In this document: in pieces, positions 6,178-13,301 of the stretch | How the letters are laid out: the number at the start of each line of letters is the position of its first letter | Numbering within the stretch: the stretch's first letter is position 1 | Source: an uncultured Paracoccus sp. | Lineage (GTDB): Bacteria; Pseudomonadota; Alphaproteobacteria; Rhodobacterales; Rhodobacteraceae | Assembly (NCBI RefSeq): GCF_946221145.1 | Contig: NZ_CAMIOH010000078.1 | Coordinates: 1 to 13,301, forward strand | Reading direction: 5' to 3' | DNA: 13,301 nt | Notes under the pieces: generated by a model | Seen by the model: the letters and a program-made list of their open reading frames with translations, nothing else | What the model was told of the DNA's origin: nothing | Databases searched by the model: none | Program-made: the position numbers and the translations under genes

Positions 6178-6918
6178 ATGACAGACCGCGCCTTCTGGAT
6201 CGAGGGAGAGGATCGCCCGTCCCGCTGGCTGATCACCTGCGACCATGCCACGAACCGCGTGCCGGACTGGGTTGGCGGCGGCAGCCTGGGCATCGACGCG
6301 GCGGACATGGCGCGCCACATTGCCTATGACGTGGGCGCGGCGGGGCTGGCCTCGCGGCTGGCGGCATTGATGGACGCGCCTGCGATCTTCTCGGATTTCT
6401 CGCGGCTGGTGATCGACCCCAACCGGGGCGAGGATGACCCGACCCTGCTGATGCGCCTCTATGACGGCACCGTGATCCCGGCGAACAAGGATGCCGACGA
6501 TACGGAACGCCAGAGGCGGCTGGACCGGCTGCACCGCCCCTATCACGATGCCCTGGCGCGGCTGGCGGATCGCCATCCCGCACGCTGCATCTGCGCGATC
6601 CACAGCTTTACCCCGCAATTGCGCGGCCGCCCGATGCGGCCCTGGCAGGTGGGGATCCTGTATTCCTATCAGGATGTGCGGCTTGGCCCGCCGATGGTCC
6701 AGGCCTGCCGCGAGGCGGGCTGGATCACCGGCGAGAACCAGCCCTATGACGGGCATCTGGACGGCGATTCAATCGACCGCCACGCCTTGCGCCATGGCCG
6801 TCCCAATGTCCTGATCGAACTGCGCAACGACCTCATCGCAGACGAGGCGGGCCAGGCGGAATGGGCTGAAAGGCTGACCCCGGTGATCGCGGCGACGCTG
6901 ACGGGCGCCGGCCTTTGA
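6178..6918 (+). CDS. N-formylglutamate amidohydrolase family protein
   Basis: A 246-residue cytoplasmic protein of the N-formylglutamate amidohydrolase family, whose founding members hydrolyse N-formyl-L-glutamate to glutamate and formate at the end of one histidine-degradation route. Family landmarks are CDHATN (21-26), FSRLVIDPNRGEDD (74-87), HSFTPQLRGR (142-151) and IELRNDLI (213-220). No other histidine-use (hut) gene is in the window, and shorter family members like this often have no proven substrate, so the exact reaction is uncertain. Two in-frame ATGs exist (6160 and 6178). AAGGA at 6163-6167 lies ten bases before the second, while the first has no ribosome binding site, so 6178 was chosen. 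It is divergent from pyk and converges on nrdJ with a single base between stops. Confidence 0.9.
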   Translation: MTDRAFWIEGEDRPSRWLITCDHATNRVPDWVGGGSLGIDAADMARHIAYDVGAAGLASRLAALMDAPAIFSDFSRLVIDPNRGEDDPTLLMRLYDGTVIPANKDADDTERQRRLDRLHRPYHDALARLADRHPARCICAIHSFTPQLRGRPMRPWQVGILYSYQDVRLGPPMVQACREAGWITGENQPYDGHLDGDSIDRHALRHGRPNVLIELRNDLIADEAGQAEWAERLTPVIAATLTGAGL

Positions 6919-6919
6919 T

Positions 6920-9184
6920 CTAACCGCATTTCGAATGGCCGCAGTTCGGGCAGGTCATGCAGCCTTCGTTCATCCGCATCCCGTATTGCCCGCAGTTCGG
7001 GCAGGCGGGGCCCAGGGGGCGTTCGCCGACCGCGACCGCCTCGACCTGGGGATCGGATTTGAGGCCCATCCCCTCGCCCGCCAGAAAGCCCGTTTCGATC
7101 ATGTGGCGTTCGATCACGCCGCCAATGGCCGCCAGGATAGACGGCACATAGCGCCCGGTCATCCAGGCCCCGCCACGCGGGTCGAAGACGGCCTTCAGTT
7201 CCTCGACCACGAAACTGACATCCCCGCCGCGCCGGAAGACCGCGCTGATCATCCGGGTCAGGGCGACGGTCCAGGCGAAATGCTCCATGTTCTTGGAGTT
7301 GATGAAAATCTCGAACGGGCGGCGGTGACCCGCCTGCACGATGTCGTTGATGGTGATGTAGATGGCATGTTCGCTGGCCGGCCATTTCAGCTTGTAGGTC
7401 GCGCCTTCCAGGGCTGCGGGACGGTCCAGCGGTTCCGTCAGATAGACCACATCGGCGCCGGTATCCGCCTGCGGCGCCGTATCCGCCGCCTCATTGACCG
7501 ACAGGACCGATCCCGTGACCGCGTTCGGACGATAGGTCGTGCAACCCTTGCAACCCAGATCCCAGGCGGACAGATACACATCCTTGAACGCGTCGAAGGA
7601 AATGTCCGCCGGGCAGTTGATGGTCTTGGAAATGCTGCTGTCCACCCAGTCCTGTGCCGCCGCCTGCATGGCGACGTGATCCCGGGGCGCCAGGGTCTGG
7701 GCATTCACGAAATGATCCGGCAGCGGCGCATCGCCATGCAGGTCGCGCCACATCCGGACGGCATAGTCGGTGACCTCTTCCTCGGTCCGGGTGCCGTCCT
7801 TTTGCAGCACCTTGCGGGTATAGGCATGGGCAAAGACCGGCTCGATCCCGCTTGAGACATTGCCCGCATACAGGCTGATCGTGCCGGTGGGCGCGATGCT
7901 GGTCAGCAGCGCGTTGCGGATGCCATGCGCCGCGACAGCCTCGCGCACATCCGCGTCCATCCGCCGCATGAAGCCCGATGCCAGGAAGGCGTCGCGGTCG
8001 AACAGCGGAAACGGCCCCTTCTCGCGCGCCAGATCGGCGCTTGCCAGATAGGCCGACCGGGCGATGGCGCGCATCCAGACCCGGGTCCGTTCCACCGCAT
8101 CCGGCGCGCCATAGCGCAGGCCCAGCATCAGCAGCGCATCGGCCAGCCCGGTGACGCCCAGGCCGATACGGCGCTTGGCCTGGGCTTCGGCCGCCTGCTG
8201 GGGCAACGGAAATTTCGACGCATCGACCACATTGTCCATCATCCGCACGGCCACCCGGACCAGATCGTCAAGCGCCGCCAGGTCCAGCCGCGCCTGCGGC
8301 GTGAACGGGTCCGGCACCAGCCGCGCCAGGTTCACCGATCCCAGCAGGCAGGCGCCATAGGGCGGCAGCGGTTGTTCGCCGCAGGGGTTCGTGGCGGCGA
8401 TGGTTTCCGCGTAATGCAGATTGTTCTGCTGGTTGATACGGTCGATGAAGATCACGCCGGGTTCGGCATAGTCATAGGTCGCCCGCATGATCCGGTTCCA
8501 CAGATCGCGCGCAGGCAGCGTGCGATAGACCTTGCCGCCAAAGGTCAGATCCCACCGGCCATCGGCCCTGACCGCCTGCATGAAGGCGTCCGTCACCAGC
8601 ACCGAAAGGTTGAACATGCGCAGCCGGGCGCTGTCCTGCTTGGCGGCGATGAAATCTTGGATGTCGGGGTGGTCGCAGCGCATGGTGGCCATCATCGCGC
8701 CGCGACGGCTGCCCGCCGACATGATCGTGCGGCACATTGAATCCCACACGTCCATGAAGGAGAGCGGACCGGACGCATCCGCCGCGACGCCATGGACCTC
8801 GGCCCCCCTGGGGCGGATGGTGCTGAAATCATAACCGATGCCGCCGCCCTGCTGCATCGTCAGCGCGGCTTCCTTGAGCGCCTGGAAGATCCCCTCCATG
8901 CTGTCGGGGATGGTGCCCATGACAAAGCAGTTGAACAGCGTGACGCTGCGCCCGGTGCCTGCGCCGGCCAGGATGCGGCCAGCGGGCAGAAACCGGAAAT
9001 CCGTCAGCGCGGCATGAAAACGGTCCTCCCATACGGCCGGATCGGCCTCGACCTGCGCCAGATCACGGGCGACGCGCCGCCAGCTGTCTTCGACCGTGGC
9101 GTCCAGGGGGCGACCGTCGGCATCCTTCAGCCGGTATTTCATGTCCCAGATGTGTTCGGCGATCGGCGCGGCAAAGCGGGTCAT
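6920..9184 (-). CDS. nrdJ: Class II (adenosylcobalamin-dependent) ribonucleotide reductase
   Basis: Reduces ribonucleotides to deoxyribonucleotides using a radical made from adenosylcobalamin, so it works with or without oxygen. The protein has 754 residues, the shorter of the class II forms. In the barrel, NPCGE (266-270) holds the thiyl-radical cysteine C268 with N266 and E270. C86 (FNCF) and C279 fit the redox pair, with the same 11-residue spacing from the radical cysteine to C279 that I recall from the Thermotoga enzyme. APTGT (431-435) is the phosphate-binding loop. A TSCPD-type domain covers about 593-703. The C-terminus has CPNCG twice (728-732, 745-749) plus C742 and C753: a zinc-ribbon-like tail that probably also passes electrons. 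AGGGGA stands five bases before the ATG. olsA ends 60 bp upstream on the same strand. Confidence 0.95.
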   Translation of the reverse strand: MTRFAAPIAEHIWDMKYRLKDADGRPLDATVEDSWRRVARDLAQVEADPAVWEDRFHAALTDFRFLPAGRILAGAGTGRSVTLFNCFVMGTIPDSMEGIFQALKEAALTMQQGGGIGYDFSTIRPRGAEVHGVAADASGPLSFMDVWDSMCRTIMSAGSRRGAMMATMRCDHPDIQDFIAAKQDSARLRMFNLSVLVTDAFMQAVRADGRWDLTFGGKVYRTLPARDLWNRIMRATYDYAEPGVIFIDRINQQNNLHYAETIAATNPCGEQPLPPYGACLLGSVNLARLVPDPFTPQARLDLAALDDLVRVAVRMMDNVVDASKFPLPQQAAEAQAKRRIGLGVTGLADALLMLGLRYGAPDAVERTRVWMRAIARSAYLASADLAREKGPFPLFDRDAFLASGFMRRMDADVREAVAAHGIRNALLTSIAPTGTISLYAGNVSSGIEPVFAHAYTRKVLQKDGTRTEEEVTDYAVRMWRDLHGDAPLPDHFVNAQTLAPRDHVAMQAAAQDWVDSSISKTINCPADISFDAFKDVYLSAWDLGCKGCTTYRPNAVTGSVLSVNEAADTAPQADTGADVVYLTEPLDRPAALEGATYKLKWPASEHAIYITINDIVQAGHRRPFEIFINSKNMEHFAWTVALTRMISAVFRRGGDVSFVVEELKAVFDPRGGAWMTGRYVPSILAAIGGVIERHMIETGFLAGEGMGLKSDPQVEAVAVGERPLGPACPNCGQYGMRMNEGCMTCPNCGHSKCG

Positions 9185-9215
9185 GGAGATCCCCTGGGGC
9201 TGCGGCTGGTCATGC

Positions 9216-9227
9216 CACCAGATATGG
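9216..9227. promoter_or_regulatory. NrdR-box-like sequence upstream of nrdJ
   Basis: Minus-strand CCATATCTGGTG matches the core of the NrdR repressor box (roughly CWATATMTWGTG, from memory) at 10 of 12 positions and lies 32 bases before the nrdJ start. NrdR sites normally come in pairs about 31-32 bases apart; I could not find a second. The position and sequence fit; the missing partner keeps confidence low. The gap between olsA and nrdJ (9185-9244) holds no gene. Confidence 0.35.
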
Positions 9228-9244
9228 AGAAGATGCCGCGTCGA

Positions 9245-10096
9245 TCAAGCGGCAAGGCCGCGCCGCACGGCGTCTTCACAAGCCAGCGACAAGGTCTTGC
9301 GCGTCTGCCCGGCAACCGGGATCGGGTCGTGCAGCAGGACCGTCACCCGCCCCTGCCGCCGCGCGGCCAGCACCGCCAGCAGATGCGGTCCCAGATCCAT
9401 GTCGCCCCACCAGCCATAAAAACGCGGATCCGCGCCCGGCGGCGCCTGATAGACGGTGCTGACCGGCTGGATCGCCAGCCCTGTGGGCAATTCGGGATCC
9501 AGAAAGCCCTGGAACAGCGTCGGCTTGAAGGGCAACAGTCGCCGCCCGTCGGTCGAGGTTCCCTCGGGGAAGAACAGCAGCCGGTGGCCCGCATGGACGC
9601 GGGCCGAAAATTCCCGCCCCTGCGCCTGCGCCAGCCGGGGATCGCGGATGACGAAATGGGTGTTCGTCACGCGGGTCAGGATGTTGATGCCGGGCCAGGA
9701 CGCCACCTCGGCCTTGCTGACGAAAAAGACCGGCATCGCGGCGTTCAGGACCAGGATGTCCAGCCAGCTTGAATGGTTCGCCACGACCGCGCCGGGACCG
9801 CGCATCGGCACGCCCTGCCGATGCCAGCGAATGCCCATGCAGGCCAGCACCAGCCGACAAGCGCCCTGCGCATAGGGCCCGGTCCAGGGCCGGCGTTGAC
9901 CGTGGACCAGACGTTCCACCCCGCGCAGCGGCAGGATCAGCAGCACGCCCAGCAGCAGAACCAGAACCGCACCCAGACCGCGCCGCGTGACGCGCAACCA
10001 GTCGCGCAGGCCCTGCGGCCGGGCCAGGGGCGGCGGCACGGAGTCGCGCCAGGTCGCCTCGGTCCGGCCCGGATCAGCGCGCGGTGCCAGTGTCAT
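9245..10096 (-). CDS. olsA: Lyso-ornithine lipid O-acyltransferase
   Basis: A PlsC-family acyltransferase of 283 residues. It adds the second acyl chain to lyso-ornithine lipid, giving ornithine lipid, a phosphorus-free membrane lipid. One hydrophobic helix (about 41-57) anchors it at the inner membrane. The catalytic HX4D motif is NHSSWLD with H108 and D113; the FPEGTSTDG segment (176-184) has the conserved E178-G179-T180. The assignment to OlsA rather than a phosphatidic-acid acyltransferase rests on its neighbour: its ATG overlaps the olsB stop by four bases (ATGA), so the two are translationally coupled. PlsC-family proteins are hard to tell apart by sequence alone. Confidence 0.9.
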   Translation of the reverse strand: MTLAPRADPGRTEATWRDSVPPPLARPQGLRDWLRVTRRGLGAVLVLLLGVLLILPLRGVERLVHGQRRPWTGPYAQGACRLVLACMGIRWHRQGVPMRGPGAVVANHSSWLDILVLNAAMPVFFVSKAEVASWPGINILTRVTNTHFVIRDPRLAQAQGREFSARVHAGHRLLFFPEGTSTDGRRLLPFKPTLFQGFLDPELPTGLAIQPVSTVYQAPPGADPRFYGWWGDMDLGPHLLAVLAARRQGRVTVLLHDPIPVAGQTRKTLSLACEDAVRRGLAA

Positions 10097-10902
10097 TGCG
10101 GCTGCCAGCGGCTTTCATAGAACTGCCGATGCTTGTCCGACATCGCGGCGGTATCCATCAGCAGGAATACGTCGGTGGTGTTGAAGGCGCGGTCGATGAA
10201 CGCCCCCTCGCCCACCAGGCCACCCAGGCGCAGATAGGCCTTGATCAGCGCGGGCATCCCGGTCAATGCCTCGCGCCGATCCAGGCGGTCGGCGGGGATC
10301 AGGTCCATCCGGTGAAACCCATCCGGGCGCGCGCGGGGGCGCAGGTCGGCGGGGGCCAGATGATGATGGTGCAGCCAGCTGAGCGACGGAGCCAGCATCG
10401 CGGTATCCGTGCCGTGAAAGCTGGCGACGCCGAACAGGATCTGGATACCATGGTCCAGAACATAATCGGCAAGCGCGTTCCACAGCAGGAACATTCCCGA
10501 CCCGCCCCGCATGGCCGGATCGACGCAGGACCGGCCCAGTTCCAGCACCGGCCGTCCGCAGGCACGCAGCGGCGTCAGGTCGTATTCGGAATCGCAATAG
10601 AACCGCCCGAACCCTGCGGCGACATCCCCGCGCAACAGGCGATAGACGCCCACCACGTGATCCAGGTCGTCAGGCGAACGGCGGCTGTCGATCAGGCACA
10701 AGTGATCCACCACCGGATCGAAATCGTCGCGCTCCAGCCGCCGGTCGTGATCGACCAGGGGGCCGTCGCCGCCCAGTTCCTCGACAAAGACGCGATAGCG
10801 CAGGCGCTGTGCGGCCAGCAGATCCTGCTCCGACACCGCCAGGCGAATGTCGAAGAAGGACGGGTCGGATCGGGTGCGGGCGGTAGCGGCGGACATGGGC
10901 AT
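10093..10902 (-). CDS. olsB: L-ornithine N-alpha-acyltransferase
   Basis: First enzyme of ornithine-lipid synthesis: moves a 3-hydroxyacyl chain from acyl carrier protein to the alpha-amino group of ornithine. The 269-residue protein has the GNAT-like OlsB domain: LRYRVFVEEL (34-43), VDHLCLID (65-72), VGVYRLLR (84-91), and the conserved ELGRSCVDPAMRGGSG (121-136). A four-histidine run lies at 178-181. Two in-frame ATGs are near (10902 and 10896); AGGA lies five bases before the first, so 10902 was kept. It overlaps olsA by four bases and heads the olsBA operon. Ornithine lipids are phosphate-limitation lipids in many alphaproteobacteria, but I saw no convincing PhoB box upstream. Confidence 0.92.
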   Translation of the reverse strand: MPMSAATARTRSDPSFFDIRLAVSEQDLLAAQRLRYRVFVEELGGDGPLVDHDRRLERDDFDPVVDHLCLIDSRRSPDDLDHVVGVYRLLRGDVAAGFGRFYCDSEYDLTPLRACGRPVLELGRSCVDPAMRGGSGMFLLWNALADYVLDHGIQILFGVASFHGTDTAMLAPSLSWLHHHHLAPADLRPRARPDGFHRMDLIPADRLDRREALTGMPALIKAYLRLGGLVGEGAFIDRAFNTTDVFLLMDTAAMSDKHRQFYESRWQPQ

Positions 10903-10945
10903 CGCGGTCCTGTCTAGGCGGGGACAAGGGGTATTGCAACAATGC

Positions 10946-10986
10946 AGCAGACTGACCCGACCGTCATATCAAGACGTAAGTCTGCT
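10946..10986. repeat. Inverted repeat in the olsB upstream region
   Basis: AGCAGACT (10946-10953) and AGTCTGCT (10979-10986) pair perfectly across 25 bases, 44 bases upstream of olsB. A smaller dyad, AGAC-GTAA-GTCT (10972-10983), nests in its right arm, so two alternative stems are possible. The 128-bp gap (10903-11030) holds no gene; the best promoter match there (TTCGCA, 18 bases, TATGAC on the minus strand) is weak. The symmetric sequence may be an operator or leader hairpin. Confidence 0.35.
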
Positions 10987-11030
10987 TGCGAAAAACAATC
11001 AAAGGTTGCAAATCTTGCAGCATGATCCGA

Positions 11031-11210
11031 TCAACTGCCATGCGACCAGACGATATCCAGCGACACCCGCCTGCCGTCGATGACCTGCTTTCCGGCCTCG
11101 GCAAAGTTCACCGTGATCCGGTCGCCGATGCGCGATTGCACCTGGCCCTCGCCCCATTCGGGCGCGCCGGGGTGGCGGACGATCATGCCGGGTTCCAGGA
11201 TCTCGTTCAC
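11031..11210 (-). CDS. DUF3553 family protein
   Basis: A 59-residue protein of the small alphaproteobacterial DUF3553 family, with the family pattern NEILEPGMIVRHPGAPEWG, GQVQSRIG, ITVNFAEAGKQVIDG. The fold is probably a small beta-barrel: CarD- and KOW-like proteins share such a VxHP...WGxGxV opening, but no function is known to me. The start is a GTG at 11208-11210: AAGGGGG lies five bases before it and the family's usual first residues follow at once. The frame stays open to an ATG at 11264, but that reading would overlap the start of chpT. It is divergent from chpT, with 38 bases between the two starts, so the two probably share control sequences. Confidence 0.8.
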   Translation of the reverse strand: MNEILEPGMIVRHPGAPEWGEGQVQSRIGDRITVNFAEAGKQVIDGRRVSLDIVWSHGS

Positions 11211-11248
11211 GGCAGCCCCCTTGGTGACCTGCTGAAAGGTAATGCCGC

Positions 11249-11872
11249 ATGACCCTGGATACAACGCGCATCACGCAGGCAGAGCTTGCGCATCTGCTGG
11301 GATCGCGGCTGTGCCATGATCTCGTGTCACCGCTGGGCGCCATCGGCAACGGGGTCGAACTGCTGGAGATGTCGCCCGATTTCCCCGGTATCAGCGCCAG
11401 CCCGGAGCTGAAGCTGATTGCGGAATCTGTCGCGGCGGCCCGGGCCCGGATCCAGCTGTTCCGCGTCGCCTTCGGCCAGGCCCAGGGCGAACAACGCATG
11501 TCGCGGTCTGGCCTGGCGCAGCTTCTGGACGGGTTCGCGGGCCAGGGACGGCTGCGCATCGACCTGGAGGCACAGGGCGATTTCGCGCGGGTGGAATTGC
11601 GGATGATCATGCTGGCGATCATGTGCATGGAAAGCGCGCTGCCCTGGGGCGGCACCATCACCGTCCTGCATGACGGGGGCCGCTGGCGGCTGGTCGGACA
11701 GGCCGACCGGGTCAAGAAGGATCCCGGGTTATGGGCCTGGCTGGGCGGCGACGCCCCCCGCGCGCCCGCCCCGTCCGAGGTTCACTTTGCCCTTCTGGCC
11801 CAGGCATTCGCCGCGGATAACCGCCAGCCCAGTTGGGATCTGGACGACAAGGGCGCCGAAATCGCGTTCTGA
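11249..11872 (+). CDS. chpT: Histidine phosphotransferase ChpT
   Basis: A 207-residue ChpT-type phosphotransferase. In alphaproteobacteria ChpT passes phosphate from the hybrid kinase CckA to CtrA (and CpdR), controlling cell cycle, motility and, in Rhodobacter, gene transfer agents. The N-terminal helical hairpin carries the H-box LCHDLVSPLGAIGNG (21-35) with phospho-accepting H23; the rest resembles a degenerate kinase ATPase domain that no longer needs to bind ATP. GAAAGG stands nine bases before the ATG. It diverges from the DUF3553 gene and converges on proA with nine bases between stops. Neither cckA nor ctrA is in the window. Confidence 0.92.
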   Translation: MTLDTTRITQAELAHLLGSRLCHDLVSPLGAIGNGVELLEMSPDFPGISASPELKLIAESVAAARARIQLFRVAFGQAQGEQRMSRSGLAQLLDGFAGQGRLRIDLEAQGDFARVELRMIMLAIMCMESALPWGGTITVLHDGGRWRLVGQADRVKKDPGLWAWLGGDAPRAPAPSEVHFALLAQAFAADNRQPSWDLDDKGAEIAF

Positions 11873-11881
11873 TCGCTGCCG

Positions 11882-13159
11882 TCAGGCGCGAACCGTCCCG
11901 TCGCCCCGGACCAGATACTTGAAGCTGGTCAGTTGCTCGGCCCCGACCGGGCCGCGCGCGTGCATCTTGCCGGTGGCGATGCCGATTTCCGCGCCCATCC
12001 CGAACTCTCCGCCATCCGCGAACTGGGTCGAGGCGTTGTGCATCAGGATCGCACTGTCCAGCCCGGCAAAGAACCGCCGCGCCGCCGCATCGCCTTCGGT
12101 GATGATTGATTCGGTGTGCTGGCTGCCGTAACGGCGGATATGCGCGATGGCCCCGTCCACACCATCGACCAGCCTGGTGGCGATGATCATGTCCAGAAAT
12201 TCGCGCCCGAAATCGTCGGGCTGCGCGGGCACCGTGCCGGAAATGGCGGCCAGATCGCCATCGGCCCGCACCTCGACCCCGGCATCCAGCAGCGCCCGGA
12301 TCAGCGCCTCGCGCCCTGCGGGGTCATAGTGGCGGTCGATCAACAGGCACTCGGCCGCGCCGCAGATACCCGTGCGCCGGGTCTTGGCGTTCAGCACCAC
12401 GCGCATCGCCTTGTCGGGATCGGCGTCGCGGTCCACATAGATGTGGCAGATGCCTTCCAGATGCGCAAAGACCGGCACCCGCGCCTCGCGCTGCACCAGC
12501 CCGACCAGCCCCTTGCCACCGCGCGGAATGATCACGTCGATCAGCCCCTGGGCCTGCAACATCGCGGTGACGGCGGCGCGGTCGCGGGTGGGCACAAGCT
12601 GGATCGCGGCCTCGGGCAGCCCGGCCTGGCGCAGGCCCTGGACCATGCACGCATGGATCATCTGGCTGGAATGCAGGCTCTCGGACCCGCCGCGCAGGAT
12701 CACCGCATTGCCCGCCTTCAGCGCCAGGGCGCCGGCATCCGCCGTCACGTTCGGGCGGCTCTCATAGATCACGCCGATCACGCCGATGGGGGTGCGGACC
12801 CGCTGGATATGCAGCCCGTTCGGGCGGTCCCATTCGGCCACCACCTCGCCCACCGGGTCGCGCTGTTCGGCCACCGCGCGCAAACCGTCCTCGATCCCGC
12901 GCAGCCGGTCGGGGTCCAGCCGCAGCCGGTCCAGCATCGAATCGGCCAGGCCCTTGTCGCGCCCGAACTGCATGTCCCGTTCATTCGCGGCCAGGATTTC
13001 GTCTTGGCGTTGGCGCAGCGCCTCGGCCGCCCCGATCAGGGCCGCGTGCTTGCGCTCGGCTGACGCCTGGGCAAGGTCGATCGCCGCAGCGCGCGCCGCC
13101 GTGCCCATCCGCGCGATCAGCGCCGTTGCATCGTCAAGGTCCGTCATTGCCATATCCAT
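11882..13159 (-). CDS. proA: Gamma-glutamyl phosphate reductase
   Basis: Reduces gamma-glutamyl phosphate to glutamate-5-semialdehyde with NADPH, the second step of proline synthesis, in the cytoplasm. An aldehyde-dehydrogenase-fold protein of 425 residues, normal length. The catalytic cysteine lies in RRTGICGAAE (C266 in this numbering), and the C-terminus has the family signature FGMGAEIGIATGKMHARGP. Several in-frame ATGs lie near the start. The one at 13159 was chosen because AAGGGG (13169-13174) lies nine bases before it; 13168 touches that site, and 13204 has no binding site. CCCCTTGC on the plus strand occurs twice, 16 bases apart (13169 and 13185), so the Shine-Dalgarno-like element is duplicated. 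Upstream is a tRNA gene, not proB. Confidence 0.95.
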   Translation of the reverse strand: MDMAMTDLDDATALIARMGTAARAAAIDLAQASAERKHAALIGAAEALRQRQDEILAANERDMQFGRDKGLADSMLDRLRLDPDRLRGIEDGLRAVAEQRDPVGEVVAEWDRPNGLHIQRVRTPIGVIGVIYESRPNVTADAGALALKAGNAVILRGGSESLHSSQMIHACMVQGLRQAGLPEAAIQLVPTRDRAAVTAMLQAQGLIDVIIPRGGKGLVGLVQREARVPVFAHLEGICHIYVDRDADPDKAMRVVLNAKTRRTGICGAAECLLIDRHYDPAGREALIRALLDAGVEVRADGDLAAISGTVPAQPDDFGREFLDMIIATRLVDGVDGAIAHIRRYGSQHTESIITEGDAAARRFFAGLDSAILMHNASTQFADGGEFGMGAEIGIATGKMHARGPVGAEQLTSFKYLVRGDGTVRA

Positions 13160-13247
13160 TGCCGTCATCCCCTTGCCGACTTCACCCCTTGCGGGATGCG
13201 TCATACCGAATATGGGATGGCGGGGTTAGATGCGAAATAGGGGGAAA

Positions 13248-13301
13248 TGGCGCGGTTGACGGGGCTCGAACCCGCGACCCCCGGCGTGACAGGCCGGTAC
13301 T
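13248..13301 (-). tRNA. tRNA-Asp (GTC), 3' part, cut by the window edge
   Basis: The minus strand gives the 3' two-thirds of a tRNA. The anticodon arm is CCGGC-CTGTCAC-GCCGG, so the anticodon is GTC (13288-13290 on the plus strand), read as aspartate. Next come a five-base variable loop, a T arm with TTCGAGC, the acceptor strand CAACCGC, discriminator G73 and an encoded CCA. G73 is the aspartate identity base. The 5' acceptor strand and most of the D arm lie beyond the window. No T-run terminator follows; proA begins 88 bases downstream on the same strand. Confidence 0.95.

Noticed and set aside
6935..8740. Two long plus-strand frames (6935-7855 and 7925-8740) opposite nrdJ
   Set aside because: Both lie wholly within nrdJ and show only the shadow composition.
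9191..9199. Palindrome CCCCTGGGG before nrdJ
   Set aside because: It has a one-base centre and overlaps the nrdJ ribosome binding site; it is too short to form a stable hairpin.
10951..10968. Possible PhoB box before olsB (CCGTCAT)
   Set aside because: Only one half-site resembles CTGTCAT; the positions 11 bases either side do not match.
11007..11019. Small dyad TGCAA-N3-TTGCA after the DUF3553 stop, followed by T-rich sequence on the minus strand
   Set aside because: A five-pair AT-rich stem with the T-run set well away from it is too weak to call a terminator.
13201..13247. Possible promoter between tRNA-Asp and proA (TATTCG on the minus strand)
   Set aside because: No acceptable -35 box at 16-18 bases.

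Overview
The window looks like a chromosomal segment of a Rhodobacterales bacterium, most like Paracoccus or a close relative. This rests on the GC-rich, GC3-rich coding, a ChpT-type phosphotransferase, a VPLPA-type C-terminal sorting signal, an ornithine-lipid gene pair (olsBA) and a class II (B12-dependent) ribonucleotide reductase. Genus is an inference from gene content and protein style; no search was run. No CRISPR array, insertion sequence, phage gene or toxin system was seen. Most of the content is housekeeping.

Layout, left to right. Positions 1-107 hold the 3' end of an unrecognised plus-strand gene. A 165-bp gap with hairpins follows. A long minus-strand block then runs from 6065 down to 273: pyk, a 75-residue two-helix membrane protein, rpmI, rplT, a strong terminator, an exported CTERM protein, a cytochrome P450 and pheS. 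Divergent from pyk is an N-formylglutamate amidohydrolase-family gene, which converges with nrdJ with one base between them. Upstream of nrdJ on the same strand lie olsA and olsB, overlapping by four bases. Then come a DUF3553 gene (minus), chpT (plus) starting 38 bp away in divergent orientation, proA (minus) converging on chpT, and the 3' part of a tRNA-Asp gene at the right edge.

How the genes work together. rpmI-rplT is a classic L35/L20 operon with a good promoter and a textbook terminator; pheS is a usual companion, but here a CTERM protein gene and a P450 gene sit between them. pyk with its small membrane-protein neighbour is probably one transcript. OlsB and OlsA perform the two steps of ornithine-lipid synthesis. 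NrdJ makes deoxynucleotides without needing oxygen, and a NrdR-box-like sequence lies just upstream of it. ChpT relays phosphate in the CckA-ChpT-CtrA pathway. ProA performs the second step of proline synthesis.

Points worth a second look: a perfect inverted repeat centred on the P450 start codon, a second perfect inverted repeat beside it in the CTERM-P450 gap, the accessory genes lodged between rplT and pheS, the absence of pheT next to pheS and of proB next to proA, the K+-independent signature of the pyruvate kinase, and a single NrdR-like site. I found no convincing wholly new system.
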